A stretch of 64,000 nucleotides of DNA from Pseudomonas sp. PDNC002 (GTDB lineage Bacteria > Pseudomonadota > Gammaproteobacteria > Pseudomonadales > Pseudomonadaceae): positions 3,511,502-3,575,501 of the forward strand of contig NZ_CP070356.1 in NCBI RefSeq assembly GCF_016919445.1, given 5' to 3'. The translations under genes and the position numbers were made by a program. Below the pieces are notes generated by a model that saw only the letters and a list, made by a program, of their open reading frames with translations, ran no database searches and was not told where the DNA came from. Below are positions 9,324 through 18,874 of this stretch, piece by piece (the first letter of the stretch is position 1; the number at the start of each line of letters is the position of its first letter).

Positions 9324-12300
9324 TTGAATCACATCTATCGGCTGGTATGGAACCGTCGGCTGGGCGCCTGGCAGGCGGCGTCGGAGCTGGCAACGCAATC
9401 GCGCGGTGGGCGTTCGTCAGTGGGCGGGGTGGCGAGCCGTATTGCCGCCTGTGGGGCGGCGCTCTTCGCGCTTTCCGGGTTGAGCACGGCGGTGCAGGCA
9501 GGTTGCACGCAGAGCTCCCCGATCATGGTCAGCTGTAGTGGCGCGGCCAATCCGCTGTTGCCCCATTACGGCAACGCTGCGGACAACCTTGATGTCACCG
9601 TGGCGGCGGGAGGCTCGCTGGGCGTCCTGTTAGGCAGCGGCGGCACCGCGCTGCAGTTGACGGGCAATAATGTGACGTTGAGGAACTACGGCATTATCGA
9701 TCCGAGCGCGCTGGGGCCCATCGCCATCCAGTCGACGGGAGTGGTCGTGGGTAACGCCAACGGAAGTATTGTCACCATCAGCAACTCTGGAGTCATTGCT
9801 GGAGCACGGGGCCAGGAGAGCGCCTCGACGAACACCCTGAGCGGCCTGGCAATGCTCGTGCAGAATGGCAGCGGTGGTACTACCCAGGTGATCAATACGG
9901 GAATGATCATGGCCCGTTCGATTGATGGCGTGGCGCAGGCGGACGGGGATATGGCGGCTATTGCCATCGTCGGCGGTAGCGCAGTGGATTTCGTCAACGA
10001 CCAGGGTGCGACCATCTCCGGCCGCGTCGCACTGCAGTCCCCCGGGATACTTGGCGTCGGTAACCGCTTCGCCAACGCCGGAGAAATCCGCGGCAGCGTT
10101 TACCTGGGCGCCGACGGCCGCAATACCTTCACCGCCGTGACAGGCTCGTCTATCACTGCCGGAGGCAGCACGACGGATACCATCCCCGTCGATGGCATGA
10201 ACGGCTTGAGCTTCGCCAAGGCCGGCACGGTCGAGGCGGGTGGCTACAACAATACCCTGGTGCTGCAGAACGTCCTGCCTTCGGCCGGGACCGGGTCCGG
10301 AACAGCGGGTTCGGGTTCGGCTTCGGGCGACACCTATCTGAATTTCCAGGATCTGCAGGTCAACAGCGGCACCTGGACCCTGACCGGCCGCGCGCTGGTG
10401 CCAGGGGCGTCGGTGGAGCTCAACGGCGGCGCAGTGATCCTGGCGACCGGCACCGAGTTGGGTCAGGGTGACATCCAGGCCAAGGGCGGCACGCTGATCA
10501 GTTCTCTGGGCGACGTGACGATGAGCAACCCGTTCATTCTGGGCCTGGGCGGGCTGACGCTGGCGGGGACCAACAACTACACCCTCAGCGGCAGTATCGG
10601 CGGTACGGGTGGCCTGAATATCACGGCTCCGGTGGTCTCCCTGAGTGGGGTGAACGCCGGCCTTTCCGGCAATATCCAGGTCGGCGCCAGCTCGACCCTG
10701 GTCGGCAACACGGACAGCATCAGAGGCAACCTCGTCAACAGCGGCACCGTGACCTTCAACCAGTCTTCCAATGGCACCTATTCCGGCGCAATGTCCGGCA
10801 CGGGAGCGTTGGTCAAGTCCGGCACCGGCACCTTGACACTCAGTGGCAACAATACCAGCAGCGGTGCCACCAGAGTTGCCGCCGGTACATTGGTAGTGCG
10901 CCCTGGCGGACTGTCGAGTGGGGCCCTTAGCCTGAGCAGCGGCACCGTACTGGACCTGGGCCAGGCCGGCCCTCAGACGGTGGCAGCGCTGAGTGGTGTT
11001 GGCGGCTCTATCTTGCTGGGCGCGAACGTACTGACCGTCGATAGCAACCTTTCCACGACTTATCTGGGTGATATCTCCGGGTCGGGGCAGTTGGTGAAGC
11101 AGGGTGCGGGCGACCTGACGCTCTACGGCAACTACCTGGCCGGCGGTGTCACCGTCAATGGCGGGACGCTGGCTCTCAATACGATCAGCAACCCGAACCT
11201 GATGGCCACAGTGAATACCAGCGCCACGCTGAACCTGTCGTCGCAGCCTGGCCAATCCCTGGGGTCGTTGGTTGGCGGCACTGGCAGCGAGGTGGCACTG
11301 GGGGCCAGTACCCTGTCCCTGGCATCAGGCAATTACGCGGGTGTCATCAGCGGTGCGGGCGGGCAGTTGAACAAGGTGGGCAGCGGCACCCTGACCCTCA
11401 ATGGCATCAACACCTACACCGGCGACACCCAGGTTACGGGCGGCAGCTTGCTGGTCGGTGACAGCAGTCATGCATCGGCGCGCGTCGAAGGTCCGATCTC
11501 CGTTTCCAGCGGCGCTTCGCTGGGTGGCTTCGGCACCGTGGCTGGCAACGTCGATGTGGCCTCGGGCGGTCATCTTGCTTCGGGTGCCCCAGTCGGGGTG
11601 TTCACCATCGACGGCGACCTGACCATGCGCCAGGGCAGCCAGGCGGACTTCAGCCTGGGTGCCTCGGGTGGAACCTCCACGCCGGGGGCCAGCCACAGCG
11701 TCTCGGTGACCGGTGACCTGAATCTGCAGGGTGCCCAGTTGAACCTGACCAATGCGGGCGGCTATGGCCCGGGCATCTACCGGCTGTTCGACTGGGGCGG
11801 CACACTGACCATGAGTAACGGCGGCGGTCTCCTTCCACCGCCGGGGCCGACCCTGCAGATCCTGACTGGCGCCAGGCAGATCAACCTGATCAATCCGGCC
11901 AGCCTCTCGCTCAACTTCTGGAACGCCGATGGCCTTGCCAGCGCATCGCAGATGGGCGGCGGCACCGGCGTCTGGTCGCAGGCCGGTGCGAACTGGACCG
12001 ACGCCACGGGCAGCACCACCGCGTGGCGCAATCCCAACGACGCGTTTTCCATCTTCGGCGGTGCGGCCGGTACGGTGACCGTCGATAACAGCAGTGGCGC
12101 CATCGCGGCGCAGGGCATTCAGTTCGCCAGCGACGGCTATCACCTGGTCGGCGATAACCTGGCGCTGACCGGCGCCACTCCGGGCGCCCTGGGCGAAGTG
12201 CGGGTCGGCGACGGCAGCCAGGTGTCGAGCGCCTGGACAGCTTCTGTCGACAATTCGCTGACCGGCGCCGGTATCGACAAGACCGGGCTGGGCACCCTGG

Positions 12301-14537
12301 TGCTCAGCGGCGTTAACGCTTACACGCAGAGCACGCGCCTGAGCCTGGGTACATTGTCGGTTTCCAGCGACGCCAACCTCGGCGCATCCTCCGCCAATCT
12401 CGACTTCGAGGGTGGCACCCTGCGCGTCACCGGCAACGGTTTCCAGAGCACGGCGCGCAACGTCGTGTTTGGGGGCGCCGGTGGTGGCCTGGACATCGCT
12501 GATGCCAGCAATACCTTCACCCTCGGCCAGGTGCTTGCCGGCGGCGGCGCACTGACCAAGCTCGGCGACGGCACCCTGGTGCTGGGCGGCAACAACAGCT
12601 ACACCGGTGGCACGCTGATCAGCGCAGGGACGCTCAGTGGTTCGGCCGGCAGCTTCGGCAGCGGAGCGATCGTCGACAACGCGACGCTGGTAGTCGATGA
12701 GGCCAGCGATGCCACGCTCGCCAACGCGATATCCGGCAGCGGCTCGTTGACCAAGACCGGTGCCGGCAACCTGACCCTGGGCAGCAACAGCTACAGCGGC
12801 GGCACACTGATCAGCGCGGGGACGCTCAGCGGCACGGCGGAGAGCTTCGGCAGCGGCGCCATCACCAACAATGCACGGCTGATCCTGGACCAGGCCAGCA
12901 ACGCCAGCTTCGCCAACGCCATGTCCGGCAGCGGCAGCCTGGTCAAGCGCGGAGCCGGTGCCCTGGTGCTGGAGAGCGACTCCAGCGTCGCTGGCGGCAC
13001 CCAGGTGGAGGATGGGCGTCTGGTCGTCGGCGGTAGCGCGGGCTCCACTGCGCGCTTGACCAGCAATGTGGACGTCGCCGGTAACGCTACCCTTGGTGGC
13101 CATGGCGTCATCGACGGCAACGTCACCCTCGCCAATGGTGCGAAATTGGCGCCGGGCAACTCCATCGGCACGCTGACCGTGGATGGCGACGTAACCTTGG
13201 GCGCCGGCTCGACCCTGGAGATCGAGAACGCTCCGGACGGCAGCGCCGACCGCCTGGTTTCCACCGGCACAGTCACTCTGAACGGTGCGAACCTCAGCGT
13301 CCTGGCCGAGTCCGGTACCTGGAAGCCCAGCTCCAGCTACGCCATCATCCAGGCTGCCGCGTTGCAGGGCACTTTCGCCAACCTCACCAGCAACCTGCCA
13401 TTCCTCGATGCATCGCTGCAGTACTCGGCCACTGGCGTCACCCTGGTGATGGAGCGCAACGACACCACCTTCGTTTCCGTGGCTCAGACGGGCAACCAGC
13501 GGGCGGTCGCCGGGGTCATCGACCCCGCTGTTGGCAAGGCGCTCTGGAGCGAGATGTCCGGGCTCAGTGCCGAGCAGGCGCGGCGTGCCTATGACAGCCT
13601 GTCCGGCGAGATGCATGCCAGCGCGCGGACGGCGCTGTTCGACGACAGTCGTCAGGTGCGCGAGGCGCTCACCGACCGCCTGTATGAGGCGCGCCAGGAC
13701 GGCGCCGGCAACGCTCTGGAGGTCTGGATCAAGGGCTACGGCGGGGCCAGCGACAGCGACGGCACCCAGGGTGCCGCCAGCCTGGACCGCAACAGCCAGG
13801 GCATGCTGGTTGGCGCGGACCTGGCGCTGAACGACACCTGGCGCCTGGGCCTGGCCACAGGCTACGGCACGGCTGACCTGGACGTCGATGCGCGGAATTC
13901 CTCGGCCGACGTCTCCAGCACCACCCTTGCGGCCTACCTGGGCGGCCAGTGGGATGCCCTTGGCCTGCGCCTGGGCGTGGCCCGCACCTGGAACGATCTG
14001 GACACTCGTCGCGATGTGACGGTGGGCAGCCAGCAGCAGAAGCTCAAGGCCAGCTACGACGCCGATACCACGCAGGTGTTTGGTGAGCTGGGCTACCGCC
14101 TGCGGCTCGCCGAGCTGGAGCTGGAACCTTTCGCGGGCATCGCCCATGTCGAGGTACACAGCGACAGCTTCAACGAGCATGGTGGCGAAGCCGCGCTGCA
14201 CGGTGGCAGCGAAACCGATCGGGTCGACTACACCAGCCTGGGCCTGCGTGCCAAGGCACCGCTCGGCACGTTGTTCGATCGCCCGCTGGCGCTGTCCACC
14301 AGCCTGGCCTGGCAGCACGCGCTGGATGTGCCGGAGGACGAGAGCCGGATGACCCTCGGCGACTACGGCAGCTTCAGTGTCACGGGTGTTCCGCTGGCAC
14401 GCGACACTGCGGTGGGGCGTGTCGGCGTCAGCCTGCAACTGGCGCCGCAGGCCAGCGTCGAGCTGGGCTATTCCGGCCAGACCGGCGACGGTAGCCGCGA
14501 CAATGCGGCGCGACTGGGGCTGAACATCGCCTTCTGA
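9324..14537 (+). CDS. Autotransporter (type Va secretion) with PATR repeats and ESPR leader
   Basis: A 1737-residue outer-membrane autotransporter. It starts with TTG preceded by GAGGAG; choosing TTG gives the ESPR extended-signal motif MNHIYRLVWNRRLGAWQAAS, then a hydrophobic segment with likely cleavage after AVQA (residue 59). The passenger is a predicted beta-helix of Gly/Ser/Asn/Thr-rich repeats with about seven PATR-type motifs (roughly 494, 590, 682, 983, 1077, 1142, 1206), each of the form LxKxGxGTLxLxGxN...GGTxxxxGTL. The C-terminal beta-barrel runs from about 1460 to 1737 and ends in Phe. Residues 1091-1154 and 1155-1218 are a 64-residue tandem duplication. No protease or lipase motif is visible, so adhesion or aggregation is the likely role. 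Confidence 0.93.
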   Translation: MNHIYRLVWNRRLGAWQAASELATQSRGGRSSVGGVASRIAACGAALFALSGLSTAVQAGCTQSSPIMVSCSGAANPLLPHYGNAADNLDVTVAAGGSLGVLLGSGGTALQLTGNNVTLRNYGIIDPSALGPIAIQSTGVVVGNANGSIVTISNSGVIAGARGQESASTNTLSGLAMLVQNGSGGTTQVINTGMIMARSIDGVAQADGDMAAIAIVGGSAVDFVNDQGATISGRVALQSPGILGVGNRFANAGEIRGSVYLGADGRNTFTAVTGSSITAGGSTTDTIPVDGMNGLSFAKAGTVEAGGYNNTLVLQNVLPSAGTGSGTAGSGSASGDTYLNFQDLQVNSGTWTLTGRALVPGASVELNGGAVILATGTELGQGDIQAKGGTLISSLGDVTMSNPFILGLGGLTLAGTNNYTLSGSIGGTGGLNITAPVVSLSGVNAGLSGNIQVGASSTLVGNTDSIRGNLVNSGTVTFNQSSNGTYSGAMSGTGALVKSGTGTLTLSGNNTSSGATRVAAGTLVVRPGGLSSGALSLSSGTVLDLGQAGPQTVAALSGVGGSILLGANVLTVDSNLSTTYLGDISGSGQLVKQGAGDLTLYGNYLAGGVTVNGGTLALNTISNPNLMATVNTSATLNLSSQPGQSLGSLVGGTGSEVALGASTLSLASGNYAGVISGAGGQLNKVGSGTLTLNGINTYTGDTQVTGGSLLVGDSSHASARVEGPISVSSGASLGGFGTVAGNVDVASGGHLASGAPVGVFTIDGDLTMRQGSQADFSLGASGGTSTPGASHSVSVTGDLNLQGAQLNLTNAGGYGPGIYRLFDWGGTLTMSNGGGLLPPPGPTLQILTGARQINLINPASLSLNFWNADGLASASQMGGGTGVWSQAGANWTDATGSTTAWRNPNDAFSIFGGAAGTVTVDNSSGAIAAQGIQFASDGYHLVGDNLALTGATPGALGEVRVGDGSQVSSAWTASVDNSLTGAGIDKTGLGTLVLSGVNAYTQSTRLSLGTLSVSSDANLGASSANLDFEGGTLRVTGNGFQSTARNVVFGGAGGGLDIADASNTFTLGQVLAGGGALTKLGDGTLVLGGNNSYTGGTLISAGTLSGSAGSFGSGAIVDNATLVVDEASDATLANAISGSGSLTKTGAGNLTLGSNSYSGGTLISAGTLSGTAESFGSGAITNNARLILDQASNASFANAMSGSGSLVKRGAGALVLESDSSVAGGTQVEDGRLVVGGSAGSTARLTSNVDVAGNATLGGHGVIDGNVTLANGAKLAPGNSIGTLTVDGDVTLGAGSTLEIENAPDGSADRLVSTGTVTLNGANLSVLAESGTWKPSSSYAIIQAAALQGTFANLTSNLPFLDASLQYSATGVTLVMERNDTTFVSVAQTGNQRAVAGVIDPAVGKALWSEMSGLSAEQARRAYDSLSGEMHASARTALFDDSRQVREALTDRLYEARQDGAGNALEVWIKGYGGASDSDGTQGAASLDRNSQGMLVGADLALNDTWRLGLATGYGTADLDVDARNSSADVSSTTLAAYLGGQWDALGLRLGVARTWNDLDTRRDVTVGSQQQKLKASYDADTTQVFGELGYRLRLAELELEPFAGIAHVEVHSDSFNEHGGEAALHGGSETDRVDYTSLGLRAKAPLGTLFDRPLALSTSLAWQHALDVPEDESRMTLGDYGSFSVTGVPLARDTAVGRVGVSLQLAPQASVELGYSGQTGDGSRDNAARLGLNIAF
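12594..12977 (+). repeat. In-frame tandem duplication of 192 bp inside the passenger domain
   Basis: Bases 12594-12785 and 12786-12977 encode two adjacent 64-residue copies, both beginning NSY[T/S]GGTLISAGTLSG and both passing through [D/Q]AS[D/N]A...ANA[I/M]SGSGSL. They are clearly homologous but diverged in DNA, so the duplication is not recent. Confidence 0.85.
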
Positions 14538-14543
14538 GTCATG

Positions 14544-14567
14544 CCGGGGCGCGGCAGCGCGCCCCGG
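14544..14567 (+). terminator. Autotransporter terminator hairpin
   Basis: Perfect 10-bp stem CCGGGGCGCG / CGCGCCCCGG with a GCAG loop, seven bases after the autotransporter stop. The following bases are only weakly T-rich (TTACC). Confidence 0.7.
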
Positions 14568-14682
14568 TTACCGCTCCAGGCCAAGGCGCTGATGCCACTG
14601 TGCGCTGGCCTTCCTCGCGGATCTTCGCGTGGTAGATGCTGAGGTGCACGGCGCCGCAGTGGCAGGAACCTTCGAGCAGCAT
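14568..14682 (-). pseudogene. Remnant of a GFA-family (formaldehyde-activating enzyme-like) gene
   Basis: Reading the minus strand from ATG 14682 gives MLLEGSCHCGAVHLSIYHA, the N-terminus of GFA-family zinc proteins with its CxCGAV motif. The frame then loses family resemblance. In another minus frame the segment ARKASAQWHQRLGLER ends at a TAA at 14570 and resembles the family C-terminus (the 'WH..LGL' tail). Intact members are about 120-140 residues, so about 90 internal residues appear deleted with a frameshift. It is too short to be functional. The N-terminal match is strong and the C-terminal match is weaker. Confidence 0.6.
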
Positions 14683-14825
14683 GGCTTCCCTGCTGATCCG
14701 GTTGGCAGTGGGATTGTCTGACGAAGGACACTGCAGCGTATGGGGGATCCCATCGAAGTGCCCCGGCGGGACTGCCTTCGCCCCGTGCAGTAGACTAGCC
14801 GCCCGCCCAGCGACGGACTCTGCCC

Positions 14826-15728
14826 ATGCTCCGGAATTTCACCGACCTCGACCTGCGCCTGCTGCGTATCTTCGCCTCCGTGGTGAAGTGTGGCGGCTTC
14901 ACGGCCGCGCAGGCCGAGCTGAACATGAGCCAGTCGAACATCAGCATGCACATCGGCAGCCTGGAGAAGCGCCTGGGCTATCGGTTGTGCGAGCGCGGCA
15001 AGGGTGGGTTCCGCCTGACGGCGAAGGGCCAACGGATTCTCGAGGCGTCGGAGGCGATGTTCGATGCCATCGGGCTGTTCCGCGACCAGGCACAGGCGCT
15101 GTCGGGCAAGCTGGTGGGCGAGCTCTACCTGGGCCTGGCGGACAACGTGACGACACTGCCGCAGGCGCGTTTCGACGAGACCCTGGCAGCGTTCCATGGC
15201 CGCGAGCAGGACGTGCAACTGAATCTCTTCGTCAATTCCCCCACCGAGCTGGAACTGGCGGTGATCGACGGTCAGCTCGATCTGGCGGTGTCCTATTTCA
15301 GTCGCTCGCGCCCGACATTGGATTACCTGCCGCTCTACGCCGAAGAGATCGGCGTGTTCTGCGGCGCGCGCCATCCACTGTTCGCCACCTGCGAGCCGAG
15401 TGCGGCGCAGATCGCCGAGTGCAATTGGGTGATGCACGGCTTCCTGCCGCAGGACCAGGCGCTGCCGTTCCGCCCCGAGCGCAGCAGCGCCACCGCGCAT
15501 CACATGGAGGCGGTGGCGCATGCCGTGCTGGCCGGCACGCACTTGGGCTACCTGCCGACCCACTACGCGAACATCTGGGTCGAGCGCGGCAAGATGAAAC
15601 CGCTGCTACCGCAGACGCTGTGCTACGAGGTGACGCACAGCATGATCACCCATGCCGGACGGCCCCGTAGCGAGGCCGCCCGCGCATTCATCGAAGACCT
15701 GCTGAGCGTGCACGGACTGTCGGTCTAG
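14826..15728 (+). CDS. LysR family transcriptional regulator
   Basis: A 300-residue LysR regulator. The N-terminal helix-turn-helix is at residues about 9-66 (LRLLRIFASVVKCGGFTAAQAELNMSQSNISMHI) and the effector-binding domain occupies about 95-290. Its 3' end overlaps the convergent alcohol dehydrogenase gene: a CTAG palindrome at 15725-15728 supplies both stop codons. The neighbouring dehydrogenase and amino-acid permease, transcribed oppositely, are natural candidate targets; the inverted repeat at 18722-18741 upstream of the permease has LysR-box geometry. Effector unknown. Confidence 0.92.
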   Translation: MLRNFTDLDLRLLRIFASVVKCGGFTAAQAELNMSQSNISMHIGSLEKRLGYRLCERGKGGFRLTAKGQRILEASEAMFDAIGLFRDQAQALSGKLVGELYLGLADNVTTLPQARFDETLAAFHGREQDVQLNLFVNSPTELELAVIDGQLDLAVSYFSRSRPTLDYLPLYAEEIGVFCGARHPLFATCEPSAAQIAECNWVMHGFLPQDQALPFRPERSSATAHHMEAVAHAVLAGTHLGYLPTHYANIWVERGKMKPLLPQTLCYEVTHSMITHAGRPRSEAARAFIEDLLSVHGLSV

Positions 15729-16906
15729 CCGAGCCGTCCGCCCAGCGCATCGAGGTAAATGCGCGAATAGTCATCCGCCTGCAGGGGCAGGGCGTTGGTT
15801 TCGGAGGAGGAGATGTCCGCCACCGCCTGTTCGCCTACCCACTGGGCGTCCTCGCCGGTCAGGCCGAGTTCCTTCAGCGTGTGGGGGATGCCGACTGCTG
15901 CGCGCAGCTCGAGCACCCAGGCGAGCAGTCCGTCGAAGCTCGCCTCCGGCAATTCCAGGTAGCGTGCCAGGCGCGTCGCGTCGGCTTCGATGGCCGTGCG
16001 GTTGGCGACCAGCACGTACGGCAGCAGCACCGCGTTCAGCAGGCCGTGGTGCTTGTGGTGCTTGGCGCCCAGTGGATGCGCCAGCGCATGCACGCCGCCG
16101 AGGCCCTTCTGGAACGCCACCGCCGCGCTGGCCGAGGCGACCAGCATGCCCTCGCGCGCCGCGAGGTCGGTACCGTTGTGCACGGCGCGCTGCAGGTGCT
16201 CCTTCACCAGGCGCACGCCTTCGATGGCCACACCGGCCGACATTGGGTGATAGAGCGGCGAGAACAGCGACTCCAGGTGATGAGTCAGCGCGTCCATGCC
16301 GGTGGCGGCGGTGAGGGACTTCGGCAGGCCGACGGTCAGTGCCGGGTCGAGGATCACCGAGCGGGCGAGCAGTTCGCGATGACCGACGACGATCTTGATG
16401 CCGCGCGCGGTATCGGTCAGCACCGCTTCGCGGCCCAGCTCGGAGCCGGTGCCGGCGGTGGTGGGAATGGCGATCAACGCGGGCAGGCCGAGGGCAGGGT
16501 GGTCACCGAGGGTCGGGTAGCGCTCGATCAGTTGCGACCATTCGAAATTGTGCAGGCCGTTCGCGTCGCGGCTGAGCAGGGCGATGCCCTTGGCGGCGTC
16601 GAGGGCGCTGCCGCCACCCAGGGCGATCAGCGAATCGTGGCCGCCTTCGGCCAGCACCTGGGCGCCGGCGGTGACTTCCTCCAGCGCGGGATTGCTGGAG
16701 ATGCCGTGGAACAGCGCATGGTCGATGCCGGCCGCTTCCAGGCGACGGCGCACTTCGTGCAGCGGTGGCAGTTCGAGCATGCCGGGATCGGTGACCAGCA
16801 GCGGCTTGCGCATCCCGGCGAGGCGGCAGCGTTCGGCCAACTGGTCGAGGGCGCCGACGCCGCAGAGGATGTCGGTGGGGTAGTTCCAGTAGTTCAGGGT
16901 GGACAT
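15725..16906 (-). CDS. Iron-containing alcohol dehydrogenase
   Basis: A 393-residue group III (iron-dependent) alcohol dehydrogenase that interconverts alcohols and aldehydes with NAD(P). Visible family features are the GGGSALDAAKGIA cofactor motif, IPTTAGTGSELG, GMDALTHHLES and the metal-binding HALAHPLGAKHHKHHG segment. It follows the permease gene on the same strand after a 117-base gap, so it may share its transcript. The extra His residues next to the conserved metal ligands are noticeable. A role in oxidising or reducing an aldehyde derived from an imported amine or amino acid would fit; the substrate is unproven. Confidence 0.93.
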   Translation of the reverse strand: MSTLNYWNYPTDILCGVGALDQLAERCRLAGMRKPLLVTDPGMLELPPLHEVRRRLEAAGIDHALFHGISSNPALEEVTAGAQVLAEGGHDSLIALGGGSALDAAKGIALLSRDANGLHNFEWSQLIERYPTLGDHPALGLPALIAIPTTAGTGSELGREAVLTDTARGIKIVVGHRELLARSVILDPALTVGLPKSLTAATGMDALTHHLESLFSPLYHPMSAGVAIEGVRLVKEHLQRAVHNGTDLAAREGMLVASASAAVAFQKGLGGVHALAHPLGAKHHKHHGLLNAVLLPYVLVANRTAIEADATRLARYLELPEASFDGLLAWVLELRAAVGIPHTLKELGLTGEDAQWVGEQAVADISSSETNALPLQADDYSRIYLDALGGRLG

Positions 16907-17023
16907 GACAAGCTCCGGATTTCAGGCATGGCCTGCCCGTGCCGGCTCGTGCAAAGCCAGCGGCGGGAGGATGTGGGAAACAGGGCGCCGGACAGGCCCG
17001 GCGCCAGGCGTTCAGGTGAGCGC

Positions 17024-18517
17024 TCAGCCGACGGCGCGGCCGGCGAAACTGAGGCTGGTGGCGATGCGGCGGTGCGGCTTGGCGATGAACAGGTAGGCCA
17101 GGCCGAACAGGGCGAGGGCGGAGAACACCACCACCACGGCCCAGACCTGGAACCAGGGCGCGCCGGGCGGGGCGAGCATTTCCCGCGGCCAGGCCACGTT
17201 GATTGCTTCGAATACCAGCCAGACCACGGCGATGACGTTCACCAGCAGGCCCTTGCGGCCCAGCTTCAGCGCGCCCTTGTCCGGGTCCCAGCGGCCGGTC
17301 AGGCGGGCATAGAGCGCGCTGGCGGCGACGATCAGGAAGACGAAGAAGAAGCCGCCGCTGCCGAAGGCGATCAGCGTGCCGACCGCCGTGGCGTTCAGCC
17401 CGAGGGCCAGGCCGAGGCTTGCCAGCAGGGTGCTGCAGACCATCGCGGCCATCGGCACCTTGCGCTTGTCCACCCGGCGCAGCAGGGCCGAGCCCGGCAG
17501 GATGGCGTCGCGGGCCATGCCGAAGATGGCGCGGCCGATGTAGGTCTGCACCGACACTACGCAGGCGATGAAGGCGACCAGCACGATGGCCACGAAGGGA
17601 CGTTCCGCCCAGGCACCGAAGGCGTCCACGACGGCCGGGGTCACCGGGTCGATGATCTGCCCGCTGACCACCGCCGCCGGGTCCTTGAAGGACAGGGTCA
17701 CGGCGAAGGCGGTGAGCATCACCGTCAGGCCCACCACCAGCATCGAACGCAGGATCGCGCGGGGCGTGGAGACTCGGGCGTCGGTGGTTTCCTCGGAAAT
17801 CTGCGAGCAGGCGTCGAAGCCGAGGAAGGCCCAGCCGCCAACGGCCATGGCGGTGAGGAAGCCGGTCCAGTACGAACCGCCGGATGCTTCCAGCGCGCCG
17901 AGGCTGCTGAACAGCATCTCGAAGGAATGGTTGCGGAAGAACAGCAGCAACAGCACGCCGATACCGATGGACGCGATGGCCTCGGCGAAAATCCCGGCGT
18001 TGACGAAATACTTCAGCGGGTTGATGCCCAGCAGGTTGACCGCCAGGCCCAGCGCCAGCAGCGCGCCGCCGCAGAGCACCTGGGCGTTGGCCGATGGCGG
18101 CTGGCCGGTCACCAGCAGGCCGAGCCAGAAGCCGCCCAGGTAGGCCACTGTCGTCAGCGAGGCGAGGGCGGAGGCGAGGTAGAGGAAGCCGGTGAACCAG
18201 GCGGAGCGATCGCCGATCAGCCGGCGCACCCACTGGTAGCAGCCGCCGGCCAGCGGGAACTGCGAGGACAGCTCGGCGTACACCAGGGCCACCGTCAGCT
18301 GCAGCAGCAGGCACAGCGGCACGACCCACACCCAGGAAGGGCCGACGCTCATGGCGCCCAGGGACATCACCGAGTAGATACCGACGACCGGGGAAATGGT
18401 GGCGAAGCCGACGGAGAACGACGACCACAGGTTCAGGCCGCGGTCGAGCTCCTGGCGGTAGCCGTGGCTGGCCAGCAGGCCTTCGTCGCCTTCGGCGGTG
18501 TGGCGAAGGTCAGTCAT
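17024..18517 (-). CDS. APC superfamily amino-acid/amine permease
   Basis: A 497-residue inner-membrane transporter of the APC superfamily, closest in feel to GABA/choline-type permeases (ACT/AAT families). About twelve hydrophobic segments are present, beginning with FSVGFATISPVVGIYSVMSLG, the conserved first helix that carries the substrate-binding break. GWAFLGFDACSQISEET is the typical E/T-containing loop after TM6. It is upstream of the iron alcohol dehydrogenase and is presumably co-expressed. The 357-base upstream region contains a 20-base inverted repeat that could be its operator. Substrate is inferred only at class level. Confidence 0.92.
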   Translation of the reverse strand: MTDLRHTAEGDEGLLASHGYRQELDRGLNLWSSFSVGFATISPVVGIYSVMSLGAMSVGPSWVWVVPLCLLLQLTVALVYAELSSQFPLAGGCYQWVRRLIGDRSAWFTGFLYLASALASLTTVAYLGGFWLGLLVTGQPPSANAQVLCGGALLALGLAVNLLGINPLKYFVNAGIFAEAIASIGIGVLLLLFFRNHSFEMLFSSLGALEASGGSYWTGFLTAMAVGGWAFLGFDACSQISEETTDARVSTPRAILRSMLVVGLTVMLTAFAVTLSFKDPAAVVSGQIIDPVTPAVVDAFGAWAERPFVAIVLVAFIACVVSVQTYIGRAIFGMARDAILPGSALLRRVDKRKVPMAAMVCSTLLASLGLALGLNATAVGTLIAFGSGGFFFVFLIVAASALYARLTGRWDPDKGALKLGRKGLLVNVIAVVWLVFEAINVAWPREMLAPPGAPWFQVWAVVVVFSALALFGLAYLFIAKPHRRIATSLSFAGRAVG

Positions 18518-18721
18518 GCCGACCTCCGGAAAATGCAGGTAACAGGGGATTCACGGCCAGGCAAAACGGGGCGAAGGCACATGGGAGATCCTCGGGGCAG
18601 TTGGAGTTGTTATCGAGAACCCGCGTCTCTGGGGACGACTGAGTGGCTGGCGCTATCGGTGCAGCGCGAGCCCAGAGTAGGGGCTGGCATCATCAGGAAA
18701 AATTCATATTTGATTGAACTG

Positions 18722-18741
18722 ACATCAGTCAGGGCTGATGT
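18722..18741. promoter_or_regulatory. Inverted repeat ACATCAG-N6-CTGATGT upstream of permease
   Basis: Perfect 7-bp arms separated by six bases (ACATCAGTCAGGGCTGATGT), about 205 bases upstream of the permease start, next to an AT-rich patch at 18695-18720. The geometry suits a dimeric regulator such as LysR. The remainder of 18518-18874 shows no gene. Confidence 0.5.
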
Positions 18742-18874
18742 ATGGTTCGTTCGATGCCCGCTGCCGGTGTTGTGTGGCGTCTGTGCCGGGGATGCCATTG
18801 GGCCGCCGCCGCGCGGGGCGGCGGCGGATGGATACGAAGTAAACGAATGAGTACGCCGCTTGCCGGGCGAGCAT

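Noticed and set aside
11325..14438. 1037-codon open frame antisense to the autotransporter (and another of 541 codons at 9630-11255).
   Set aside because: High GC content with strong third-position bias keeps antisense frames open; the proteins have no domains and the plus strand encodes a full autotransporter with ESPR, repeats and barrel.
15881..18850. 989-codon plus-strand frame opposite the iron alcohol dehydrogenase and permease.
   Set aside because: Low-complexity Gly/Gln/Ala/His-rich product typical of a shadow frame; both minus-strand genes have clear family motifs.
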